Assembly: GCF_024764775.1 (NCBI RefSeq)
Contig: NZ_JALIGC010000039.1
Location: forward strand, 310,001-374,000
Direction: 5' to 3'
Source: Scandinavium manionii
GTDB lineage: Bacteria; Pseudomonadota; Gammaproteobacteria; Enterobacterales; Enterobacteriaceae
DNA: 64,000 nucleotides
The notes beneath the pieces were generated by a model. The model ran no database searches. It had not been told where the DNA came from and was given only the letters and a program-made list of their open reading frames with translations. A program made the position numbers and the translations under genes. Below, piece after piece: positions 44,048 through 51,562 of the stretch (positions are counted from its first letter, which is position 1; each line of letters starts with the position of its first letter).

Positions 44048-45691
44048 ATGCAGCTTCTTCTTCTGGTCTGGCGGCAGTACCGCTGGCCTTTCATCGCCGT
44101 CATGGTGCTGAGCCTGCTGAGCGCTGCGCTCGGTATTGGCCTGATTGCGTTTATTAACCTGCGCCTGATCGAAAGCGTCGATGCATCACTGACGGTGCTT
44201 CCGGAATTTCTCGGCCTGCTGGCGCTGCTGATGGCCGTCACGCTCGGCTCGCAGCTGGCGTTAACTGTGCTCGGGCACCACTTCGTCTATCGCCTGCGCA
44301 GTGAATTCATCAAACGTATTCTCGACACTCAAATTGAGCGGGTCGAAAAATTGGGCAGCGCCGCGCTGCTCGCCGGGCTAACCAGTGATGTTCGTGCCAT
44401 TACCATTGCCTTCGTGCGTTTACCGGAGCTGGTGCAGGGCATCATTTTGACCTTTGGTTCGGCGGCGTATCTGTTCTTCCTGTCCGGCAAAATGCTAGTG
44501 ATCACCGCGTTGTGGATGGCGTTGACCATCTGGGGCGGCTTCGTGCTGGTGGCGCGAGTGTACAAACACATGGCGACCCTGCGTGAAACGGAAGACAAGC
44601 TGTACCACGATTATCAGACCGTGCTGGAAGGGCGCAAAGAGCTGACCCTCAACCGCGAGCGCGCGGAGCACATCTTCAACACCCTGTATATTCCTGACGC
44701 CAAAGAGTATCGCCACCACATCATTCGCGCCGACACCTTCCATTTAAGCGCCGTGAACTGGTCGAATATCATGATGCTCGGGGCGATTGGTCTCGTGTTC
44801 TGGATGGCGAACAGCCTCGGTTGGGCAGACACCAACGTCGCCGCGACCTATTCACTGACGCTGCTGTTTCTGCGTACGCCGCTGCTTTCCGCCGTCGGCG
44901 CGTTGCCGACGCTGCTCAGTGCCCAGGTGGCGTTTAAAAAGCTGAACACTTTTTCGCTGGCACCGTATCGCACCGAGTTTCCAAAGCCGGAAGCCCATCC
45001 GCACTGGCAAACGCTGGAGCTGCGTGACGTGGAATTCCATTATCAGGACAACAACTTTGCCGTCGGGCCGATTAATCTGACGCTGAATCGCGGGGAACTG
45101 GTGTTTCTGATTGGCGGCAACGGTAGCGGGAAATCAACGCTGGCGATGCTGCTCACCGGGCTTTATCAACCGGTTTCCGGGACGATTCTGCTCGATGGTC
45201 AGCCGCTGGCGGTGGATAAACCGGAAGATTATCGCAAGCTGTTCTCGGCGGTGTTTACCGACGTGTGGCTGTTCGATCAGCTGCTCGGTCCGGAAGGGCA
45301 TCAGGCGAATCAGACGCTAATCGACAAGTGGCTGGAACAGTTAAAAATGGGCCACAAGCTGAAGCTTGAGAACGGTAAAATTCTTGACCTGAAACTCTCC
45401 AAAGGGCAGAAAAAGCGCGTCGCGCTGCTGCTGGCGCTGGCCGAAGAACGTGACATCATTCTGCTGGATGAATGGGCCGCCGATCAGGACCCCCATTTCC
45501 GCCGCGAGTTTTATCAGGTTCTGCTGCCGCTGATGCAAGAAATGGGGAAAACCGTGTTTGCTATCAGCCATGACGATCACTACTTCATTCACGCCGACCG
45601 CCTGCTGGAAATGCGCAACGGTAAACTCAGTGAACTGACCGGGGAGGAGCGCGACGCCGCTTCCCGGGATGCCGTTGCCCGCACCGCGTAA
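44048..45691 (+). CDS. yojI: ABC exporter YojI
   Basis: A half-transporter with fused membrane and ATPase domains, 547 residues as in E. coli, where it exports microcin J25 with TolC. Six membrane segments lie in the first ~300 residues. The ATPase has Walker A GGNGSGKST, a Q-loop near SAVFTDVWLF, a divergent signature LKLSKGQKKR, and Walker B IILLDEWAADQDP. It belongs to the cyclic-peptide exporter type. A terminator follows. Confidence 0.95.
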   Translation: MQLLLLVWRQYRWPFIAVMVLSLLSAALGIGLIAFINLRLIESVDASLTVLPEFLGLLALLMAVTLGSQLALTVLGHHFVYRLRSEFIKRILDTQIERVEKLGSAALLAGLTSDVRAITIAFVRLPELVQGIILTFGSAAYLFFLSGKMLVITALWMALTIWGGFVLVARVYKHMATLRETEDKLYHDYQTVLEGRKELTLNRERAEHIFNTLYIPDAKEYRHHIIRADTFHLSAVNWSNIMMLGAIGLVFWMANSLGWADTNVAATYSLTLLFLRTPLLSAVGALPTLLSAQVAFKKLNTFSLAPYRTEFPKPEAHPHWQTLELRDVEFHYQDNNFAVGPINLTLNRGELVFLIGGNGSGKSTLAMLLTGLYQPVSGTILLDGQPLAVDKPEDYRKLFSAVFTDVWLFDQLLGPEGHQANQTLIDKWLEQLKMGHKLKLENGKILDLKLSKGQKKRVALLLALAEERDIILLDEWAADQDPHFRREFYQVLLPLMQEMGKTVFAISHDDHYFIHADRLLEMRNGKLSELTGEERDAASRDAVARTA

Positions 45692-45697
45692 CCCTTT

Positions 45698-45734
45698 ATG
45701 CCCCTGTTTCAGGGGCATTTGCTCTCTTTTTCAC
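45698..45734 (+). terminator. Terminator of yojI
   Basis: ATGCCCCTG-TTT-CAGGGGCAT is a perfect 9-bp stem, followed by TTGCTCTCTTTTT. Confidence 0.85.
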
Positions 45735-45823
45735 CGTTCCGGCCCTTCGTTTATTATTTTTTACATTGACTCGCGCTATGCTTAGAGGCTGGAAAACCGC
45801 CCCCGCTCAAGGATTGCCAACCG

Positions 45824-47260
45824 ATGTCCGTGTTTCATAAAAACAGCGCCCGACTGCGTGACCAGGAACGTGCCCGACTTATCTGGCTGCTGACTACCGA
45901 CAAAGCCATTACGTCCGCGCTAACTAACAAACTGACGCTGGCAGAACAGTATGACGAAGGGCAGCTGGCGGATGATATTGCCGAAGTGGGTGCGCTGGTG
46001 GCGCACCTGCCTGCGCCCGATCTGGCGGATACGCTGGAGGCACTGCCGTCCGATGAACGTCATGCGCTTTGGGGGCTGGTGGAAGACAGCAAGCGCGGCA
46101 ACGTGTTGCTCGAAGCGTCCGAAGGCGTATATGAAGACCTGATCGAAGGAATGAGCGACAAGGCGCTGCTTGATGCGCTGGAAACTCTCGATATCGATGA
46201 AAAAATCTATCTGGTTCAGCACCTTCCGCGCAATCTGACCGGTCGTCTGTTGGCGACGCTTGCGCCAGCCGAACGCGACCGCGTGCGCCAGGTGATGAAT
46301 TACGCCCACGACAGCGTGGGTGCGATCATGGAATTCGAGGTGATCACCATTCGCCCGGACGTCACGCTGGGCGCGGTGCAGCGCTACCTGCGCCGACTGG
46401 GAAAAATGCCGGAGAACACCGACAAACTGTTCGTCACCTCGCGCGATAAAACGCTGCTTGGCGAACTGGAACTGCAAACCATATTGCTCAATCCGGCGCA
46501 GCGCCGGGTAAACGACGTGATGGAAGCAGAGCCCGTTACCTTCCATCCTGAAGAAGATGCTGAAAAAGTTGCGCGTACCTTTGAACGTGATGACTTGCTG
46601 AGTGCCGCCGTGATTGACGCCGAAGGCAAACTGCTCGGGCGTCTGACCATCGATGAGATTGTTGACGTGGTGTACGAAGAAACCGACAACGATATTCGCC
46701 AGATGAGCGGTCTGAGTAACGATCAGGACGTATTCGCCCCGGTCAGCAAAGCGGTGAAAACGCGCTGGGCGTGGTTGGCGGTCAATCTGTGTACCGCATT
46801 TATCGCCTCAAGGGTGATTGATAGCTTCGAACACACCATTTCCCAGCTGGTGGCGCTGGCCTCGCTGATGCCCATCGTGGCGGGGATCGGCGGTAATACC
46901 GGCAACCAGACCATCACCATGATCGTTCGTGCGCTGGCGCTCCAGCATATTCAGCCGGGTAACTTTTCGTTCCTGATCCTGCGTGAAATGGGCGTGGCCT
47001 TGATTAACGGCCTGGTGTGGGGCGGCATAATGGGCGGAGTGACGTGGTGGCTGTACGATGACCTGCAGCTTGGCGGCGTGATGATGCTGGCGATGGTGCT
47101 TAACCTGCTGGTGGCGTCGTTGATGGGGGTACTGATCCCGATGATCATGACCAAGTTTGGCCGCGATCCGGCGGTAGGCTCCAGTGTGATGATCACCGCG
47201 ATCACCGACACTGGCGGCTTCTTTATTTTTCTGGGGCTGGCGACGGTGTTTCTGCTTTAG
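45824..47260 (+). CDS. mgtE: Magnesium transporter MgtE
   Basis: An MgtE-type Mg2+ channel, 478 residues. The cytoplasmic N domain (about 20-150) has repeated acidic motifs such as LIEGMSDKALLDALETLD. Two CBS domains follow (about 155-285). Five membrane helices (about 310-478) include the signature PIVAGIGGNTGNQTITM and a family-type C-terminal segment, VMITAITDTGGFFIFLGLAT. E. coli K-12 has no gene here. Its last 38 bases overlap the 3' end of the opposing SulP gene. No riboswitch is recognisable in the 90-bp leader. Confidence 0.95.
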   Translation: MSVFHKNSARLRDQERARLIWLLTTDKAITSALTNKLTLAEQYDEGQLADDIAEVGALVAHLPAPDLADTLEALPSDERHALWGLVEDSKRGNVLLEASEGVYEDLIEGMSDKALLDALETLDIDEKIYLVQHLPRNLTGRLLATLAPAERDRVRQVMNYAHDSVGAIMEFEVITIRPDVTLGAVQRYLRRLGKMPENTDKLFVTSRDKTLLGELELQTILLNPAQRRVNDVMEAEPVTFHPEEDAEKVARTFERDDLLSAAVIDAEGKLLGRLTIDEIVDVVYEETDNDIRQMSGLSNDQDVFAPVSKAVKTRWAWLAVNLCTAFIASRVIDSFEHTISQLVALASLMPIVAGIGGNTGNQTITMIVRALALQHIQPGNFSFLILREMGVALINGLVWGGIMGGVTWWLYDDLQLGGVMMLAMVLNLLVASLMGVLIPMIMTKFGRDPAVGSSVMITAITDTGGFFIFLGLATVFLL

Positions 47261-48470
47261 CCGCGTGATGGCGGCGGATACGCTTCGGAATCAACACCAG
47301 CGCCACAATTCCGGCCAGCACACCAATGGCCAGATTGCCGGTGCTGACGGTCGCCGCGACGGTGACCAGCATCACCAGCGTCACCGACCACGGCGTTTGC
47401 TTCAGGGTGGCTGGCTGGATGCTGTGCCAGCTAAAGGTTTTGAACGCCACAATGGCCATGATTCCGGCGAGCACCGCCATGGGGATTTTGGCCATTACAT
47501 TGCTCAGCCCGGTCACCAGTAACAGCAACACCAGGCCTGCCACCACGGTAGACAGGCGGCTGCGGCCTTTACCCATTTCCACATTGACGATGGTCTGACC
47601 GATCATCGCGCACCCGGCAATCCCGCCGAAAAAGCCTGCCATAATGTTGGCGATACCAAGCCCGGCGCTTTCACGCGCTTTGCTTGACGGCGTGGCGGTT
47701 AAGTCATCGACCAGTTTTGCCGTTAGCAGCGATTCCATCAGCCCGACAAAGGCGATACTTAGTGCGCAGGGCCAGATTATTTGTAATGTTTGCAGATTGA
47801 GCGGCACCAGCAACTGGGTCAGGCCGGGCAAACCGCCTGACATCGAGCCTTCATCGCCGACGGTCGGCAGAATCTGGCCGCTATAGACGGTGTACAACGT
47901 CAGAATAACGATAGCGAGCAGCGGCGAAGGCACGCTTTTAATTACTCGCGGTGCCCACAGTACAATCAGCAGCGTGGCGGCAAACAGCGCCAGAATCAGC
48001 GGCTCTTTGCTCCAAAAATGCGGCACCTGGGCAAAGAAAATAAGAATACCGAGCGCATTCACAAAGCCGGTCATTACCGCCTGCGGGATGAATCGCATCA
48101 GCCTCGCCATGCCGAACACACCAAATAAAATTTGAATCACGCCCGCCATCACCACTGCAGGCAGGATGTACGCTACGCCGTGCTGATGCACCATCGGGCC
48201 GATGACCAGCGCCACTGAACCCGCCGCCGCCGTAACCATCGCCGGACGCCCGCCGAGGAACGACATCGCCAGACACAGCACAACCGACGCAATCAGGCTC
48301 ACTTTCGGGTCAACGCCTGCAATCACCGAAAAAGAAATCACTTCCGGAATCAGCGCCAGGGCGGTGATCACCCCGGCCAGCGACTCGCGCAGCAGCAGGG
48401 CAGGAGAGCGCACGATAGTGGCGAGCGCATTTTGTTCAGCAGTCGTTAACGATGAAGAGGTATCAGGCAT
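47223..48470 (-). CDS. SulP-family anion transporter without STAS domain
   Basis: 415 residues, about 11-12 membrane segments. SulP signatures are SLAGVITALALIPEVISFSVIAGVDP near the N-terminus, GGRPAMVTAAAGSVALVIGP, and GFFGGIAGCAMIGQTIVNVEMG in mid-protein. Full-length SulP proteins run to about 550 residues with a cytoplasmic STAS domain. This one stops shortly after the last helix, with a basic tail (RIRRHHAAKAETP). Substrate could be sulfate, bicarbonate or another anion. It converges on mgtE with a 38-bp overlap. Confidence 0.9.
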   Translation of the reverse strand: MPDTSSSLTTAEQNALATIVRSPALLLRESLAGVITALALIPEVISFSVIAGVDPKVSLIASVVLCLAMSFLGGRPAMVTAAAGSVALVIGPMVHQHGVAYILPAVVMAGVIQILFGVFGMARLMRFIPQAVMTGFVNALGILIFFAQVPHFWSKEPLILALFAATLLIVLWAPRVIKSVPSPLLAIVILTLYTVYSGQILPTVGDEGSMSGGLPGLTQLLVPLNLQTLQIIWPCALSIAFVGLMESLLTAKLVDDLTATPSSKARESAGLGIANIMAGFFGGIAGCAMIGQTIVNVEMGKGRSRLSTVVAGLVLLLLVTGLSNVMAKIPMAVLAGIMAIVAFKTFSWHSIQPATLKQTPWSVTLVMLVTVAATVSTGNLAIGVLAGIVALVLIPKRIRRHHAAKAETPSPAPEK

Positions 48471-48635
48471 AGAGAAATTAAGGTTATGGATGACCGGTTA
48501 ATCATAAGCACGAGATGTGCTGTATGTCACAAAACGGGCGATATTACCGCGTTGCGTCACATTTCGCCAGTACCAATACTCATCCGTGTGACACATTTAT
48601 TAAACATTTTTATAACAGTTATCAAAACAGGACTT

Positions 48636-48661
48636 AAAGATTAAACAATATTTAAATCTTT
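48636..48661. promoter_or_regulatory. AT-rich inverted repeat upstream of mqo
   Basis: AAAGATT (48636-48642) and AATCTTT (48655-48661) form the ends of a 26-bp near-palindrome, 83 bp upstream of the mqo ATG. It could be an operator; mqo is repressed by ArcA in E. coli. The binding protein is a guess, and AT-rich palindromes also occur by chance. Confidence 0.35.
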
Positions 48662-48744
48662 CACCGTCAGTGCTAACGTGGATTTCCCCGAATCGTTTCA
48701 CCTGCGCTAAAACAAAAAACGCGAGTACAGTAAGGCTCATTACG

Positions 48745-50397
48745 ATGACTAAAAAGATGGCCGTACGCAGCTCACAGGCAGTTGGTTTAGATGCCGAACC
48801 TCTGGCAGACCAGACCCACGCCCGTACCGAGCATGAGACGGATGTGTTGTTGATTGGCGGTGGCATCATGAGCGCCACGCTGGGAACCTGGCTTCAGGAA
48901 CTGGAGCCGGATTGGTCTATTACCATGGTTGAACGTATGGAAAGCGTCGCCGAGGAGAGCTCCAACGGCTGGAATAACGCCGGTACCGGCCATGCCGCCC
49001 TGATGGAACTGAATTACACGCCGCAAAAAGCGGATGGTTCTGTCAGCATCGACAAAGCCATCGAGATTAACGAAGCCTTTCAGATCTCGCGCCAGTTCTG
49101 GGCGCACCAGGTGACACGCGGCGTTTTGCAACAGCCGAAGACCTTCATCAATACCGTACCGCACATGAGCTTTGTGTGGGGCGAAGATAACGTCAACTTC
49201 CTGCGCGCTCGTTATGCAGCACTTCAGCAGAACTCGCTGTTCCAGGGAATGCGTTATTCCGAAGATACCGAACAGATTAAGAAGTGGGCTCCGCTGGTGA
49301 TGGAAGGGCGCGACCCGCAGCAGAAGGTCGCTGCGACGCGGACCGAAGTCGGCACCGATGTGAACTACGGTGAAATTACCCGTCAGCTGATTGCCGGCCT
49401 GCGTCGTCATGACAATTTCTCGTTGCAGCTCAACACCGTGGTACGCCGTTTTAAACGCAACGCGGATAACAGCTGGACGGTCACCGTTTCTGACGCCAAT
49501 AACGCTAAAGTTCGTCGCATCATCCGGGCGAAATTTATCTTTATCGGCGCGGGCGGGGCGGCACTCAAACTGTTGCAACAGACCGGCATTCCACAGGCGA
49601 AAGAGTACGCGGGCTTCCCGGTCGGTGGCCAGTTCCTGGTGTGCGAAAATCCTGAGGTGGTGAATCATCATCTGGCGAAAGTGTATGGTCAGGCCTCCGT
49701 GGGCGCGCCGCCAATGTCGGTCCCGCACATTGACACCCGCATAATCGACGGTAAGCGCGCGGTGCTGTTTGGGCCGTTCGCGACGTTTTCGACCCGATTC
49801 CTGAAAAACGGTTCGCTGTGGGATTTGCTCGGCTCGACCAATAAATCAAACATTCTGCCGATGATTAACGTCGGACTGGATAACTTTAGTCTGGTGAAGT
49901 ATCTGGTTGGGCAGGTGATGCAGAATGATAAAGACCGTCTGGCTGCACTGCAGGAATACTATCCGTTAGCGAAGAAAAGCGACTGGCGGTTGTGGCAGGC
50001 GGGTCAGCGCGTGCAAATCATCAAACGCGACGAAGACAAAGGCGGTGTACTGCGCTTAGGTACGGAAGTGGTCAGCGATGATGAAGGTACGGTTGCCGCA
50101 CTGCTTGGCGCCTCGCCGGGCGCCTCAACGGCGGCACCGATCATGCTGCATTTGATGGAGCAGGTATTCAAAGAGAAAGTGAATTCGCCTGCATGGCAGG
50201 AAAAACTGCGCTCGGTGGTGCCGACTTACGGCAGCCGTCTGAGCGGTGACCCACAGGCCATTCAGCAGACGCTGGCGCACACCAGCGAAGTGCTTGGCCT
50301 GCGTTATGATGCCGACACGCCGGCCGATCCTGTACCGCAGGCGCAGTTCACGCCTCCGCGGGTGGAGCTGCAACCGGTGGCAGATATCGCCCTGTAA
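48745..50397 (+). CDS. mqo: Malate:quinone oxidoreductase Mqo
   Basis: A peripheral membrane flavoenzyme that oxidises malate to oxaloacetate and reduces quinone. 550 residues (548 in E. coli). The FAD fold is TDVLLIGGGIMSATLGTWLQ at about 39-58, followed by SSNGWNNAGTGHAALMELNYTP. GGVLRLGTEVVSDDEGT and GASPGASTAAPIML lie near the end. The ATG at 48745 has AAGG 9 bases upstream. The first 35 residues are polar, unlike the hydrophobic N-terminus of E. coli Mqo. Confidence 0.95.
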   Translation: MTKKMAVRSSQAVGLDAEPLADQTHARTEHETDVLLIGGGIMSATLGTWLQELEPDWSITMVERMESVAEESSNGWNNAGTGHAALMELNYTPQKADGSVSIDKAIEINEAFQISRQFWAHQVTRGVLQQPKTFINTVPHMSFVWGEDNVNFLRARYAALQQNSLFQGMRYSEDTEQIKKWAPLVMEGRDPQQKVAATRTEVGTDVNYGEITRQLIAGLRRHDNFSLQLNTVVRRFKRNADNSWTVTVSDANNAKVRRIIRAKFIFIGAGGAALKLLQQTGIPQAKEYAGFPVGGQFLVCENPEVVNHHLAKVYGQASVGAPPMSVPHIDTRIIDGKRAVLFGPFATFSTRFLKNGSLWDLLGSTNKSNILPMINVGLDNFSLVKYLVGQVMQNDKDRLAALQEYYPLAKKSDWRLWQAGQRVQIIKRDEDKGGVLRLGTEVVSDDEGTVAALLGASPGASTAAPIMLHLMEQVFKEKVNSPAWQEKLRSVVPTYGSRLSGDPQAIQQTLAHTSEVLGLRYDADTPADPVPQAQFTPPRVELQPVADIAL

Positions 50398-50398
50398 C

Positions 50399-50464
50399 AA
50401 AAAAGCCCCGCTTAACATGAACTGTCCCACCGTATAGGGTCAGTCTATTAACGGGGCTTTTTTT
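50399..50464. terminator. Nested bidirectional terminator between mqo and eco
   Basis: An outer stem AAAAAGCCCCG...CGGGGCTTTTT (with a one-base bulge) encloses an inner stem ACTGTCCC (50421-50428) / GGGTCAGT (50437-50444) with one mismatch. A/T runs on both sides allow termination of both converging genes. Confidence 0.85.
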
Positions 50465-50473
50465 AACGCTGAA

Positions 50474-50965
50474 TTAGCGCTTTTCGGCGTTCTGCACTTT
50501 GTCTTCGGCTTTCCAGATGCGGTATTTCACGTCGATGTTAGCTGGCGTGTAAACCACAATTGGGAGCTTACTGTTGTAGCGCACCATCGCGTCGTCACCC
50601 AGATACGCGGTCACGAATTTCTGTGTTTTCTTGCCGTCCGGGCAGGCCATCATAGTGGACGCCGGGGACGTCACTTTATCGAAGACGTAGTAGTCGTAAC
50701 CCCAGCCTTCCAGCGTTTTGCTTTCCAGTTCACCACCCAGGCGATGCTGGTTGCAGTCCACTTCCAGGGTTTGACCAATCAGTAGCTCCACTTTGTAACC
50801 AGACTCGTCTTTCTGCTGCGGAAGCGTAATGACCTGACGCTTCATCCCTTTTTCCGCCTGCGGGTAAGGGGCCACTTTTTCAAGCGGCGTATTGGCCGCG
50901 AAGGCACTGGCAGAAACACAGGCCAGAGAGAGCACGGCAGCAGCAAGTTTGGATGCGTTTTTCAC
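50474..50965 (-). CDS. eco: Ecotin, periplasmic serine protease inhibitor
   Basis: A dimeric inhibitor of trypsin-like and elastase-like proteases. 163 residues with a 23-residue signal peptide ending ASAFA. The reactive-site loop STMMACPDGKK has P1 Met at precursor residue 105. The disulfide pair corresponds to Cys71 and Cys108. The conserved core ELLIGQTLEVDCN and LEGWGYDYYVFDKV is present. It is transcribed alone, opposite mqo. Confidence 0.96.
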   Translation of the reverse strand: MKNASKLAAAVLSLACVSASAFAANTPLEKVAPYPQAEKGMKRQVITLPQQKDESGYKVELLIGQTLEVDCNQHRLGGELESKTLEGWGYDYYVFDKVTSPASTMMACPDGKKTQKFVTAYLGDDAMVRYNSKLPIVVYTPANIDVKYRIWKAEDKVQNAEKR

Positions 50966-51090
50966 TGTTAATCCTTTTGATCAGTTAGCAACAAGCAGAT
51001 CGTACCATCACCACAGTTAATGGTAAGTGTTATTTACCAATATTTTAATTTTGTGTGGTGATATGTACTAAGGCCAATCGCCCGTGAAAC

Positions 51091-51189
51091 TCAGGAACCC
51101 GGTGTGGCGTAGCCACCGATGATAAACCAGGCCAGGAAGGCGACCGCGACGATAAAACACAGGATAGGGAAGGCGATTCCAATGCGCAT
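51091..51189 (-). CDS. 32-residue YoaK-like single-helix membrane protein
   Basis: A short frame reads MRIGIAFPILCFIVAVAFLA and continues to a Gly-Tyr-Ala-Thr-Pro-Gly-Ser C-terminus, 32 residues in all. It is one hydrophobic helix (about 6-26) with one N-terminal Arg. A good ribosome site, AGAGG, lies 5 bases upstream of the ATG. From memory it closely resembles E. coli YoaK, a 32-residue inner-membrane small protein of unknown function found elsewhere in K-12. Too short for routine gene calling. Confidence 0.72.
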   Translation of the reverse strand: MRIGIAFPILCFIVAVAFLAWFIIGGYATPGS

Positions 51190-51410
51190 AAAACCTCTTG
51201 ATGTCCTTAATCAGGAACTGATTTGCGTAATTCACGAAGCGAAGAGGATAACACATTGCTAACAATGAGCGCGGTTGTGTTTTTGCACAATGTCTACTCA
51301 TTATAAAATGCAGTTATCGTTTAACTTTATGATTTTAGGTGTTTTTGTCGAGCGAGGCTGGTTATTGATTGAGCGTGGTGAGCGAGTAATATCGTTTCGG
51401 AAAATGATTT
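51190..51410. other. Noncoding spacer between the YoaK-like gene and tRNA-Pro
   Basis: No credible gene is seen in these 221 bp. In E. coli K-12 the narP, ccm and nap genes lie between eco and this tRNA; none of them is present. No direct repeat of the tRNA 3' end is visible. Confidence 0.5.
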
Positions 51411-51487
51411 TGGTCGGCACGGAGAGATTTGAACTCTCGACCCTCGCCACCCCATGACGATGCGCTACCAGGCTGCGCTACGTGCCG
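51411..51487 (-). tRNA. proL: tRNA-Pro (GGG)
   Basis: A 77-nt tRNA with encoded CCA. The acceptor arm CGGCACG pairs with CGTGCCG. The D arm GCGCAGCCTGGTAGCGC, the anticodon loop ATGGGGT (anticodon GGG) on stem TCGTC/GGCGA, and the T arm with GTTCAAATC are all in order. It matches E. coli proL in position next to yejM, with compensated changes in the anticodon and T stems. Confidence 0.96.
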
Positions 51488-51562
51488 ACGCTGAAAAATA
51501 ATACTACCTTTTTCAACGCCGGATGCAAGACGGTTTCCGCCAACTGATTTAAAAATAATCAA

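Noticed and set aside
45734..45823. Magnesium riboswitch (M-box) or attenuator before mgtE
   Set aside because: The leader after the yojI terminator is only about 90 bp and shows no terminator/antiterminator pair or M-box core.
50411..50450. Possible insertion-sequence end (TGAACTGTCCC) inside the mqo-eco terminator
   Set aside because: No transposase, no second terminal repeat and no target duplication are seen; hairpin structure explains the sequence.
51275..51457. 60-codon frame ending in GTERFELSTLATP
   Set aside because: The end is a translation of the tRNA-Pro gene, a well-known false protein signature in databases.
51411..51487. tRNA-Pro as the attachment site of an integrated island
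   Set aside because: No integrase and no direct repeat of the tRNA 3' end are visible within the window, and the flanking genes yejM and eco are conserved core genes.
51362..51562. 66-codon minus-strand frame with AQPGSASSWGGEGREFKSL
   Set aside because: Also a translation across tRNA-Pro, with no ribosome site or independent support.
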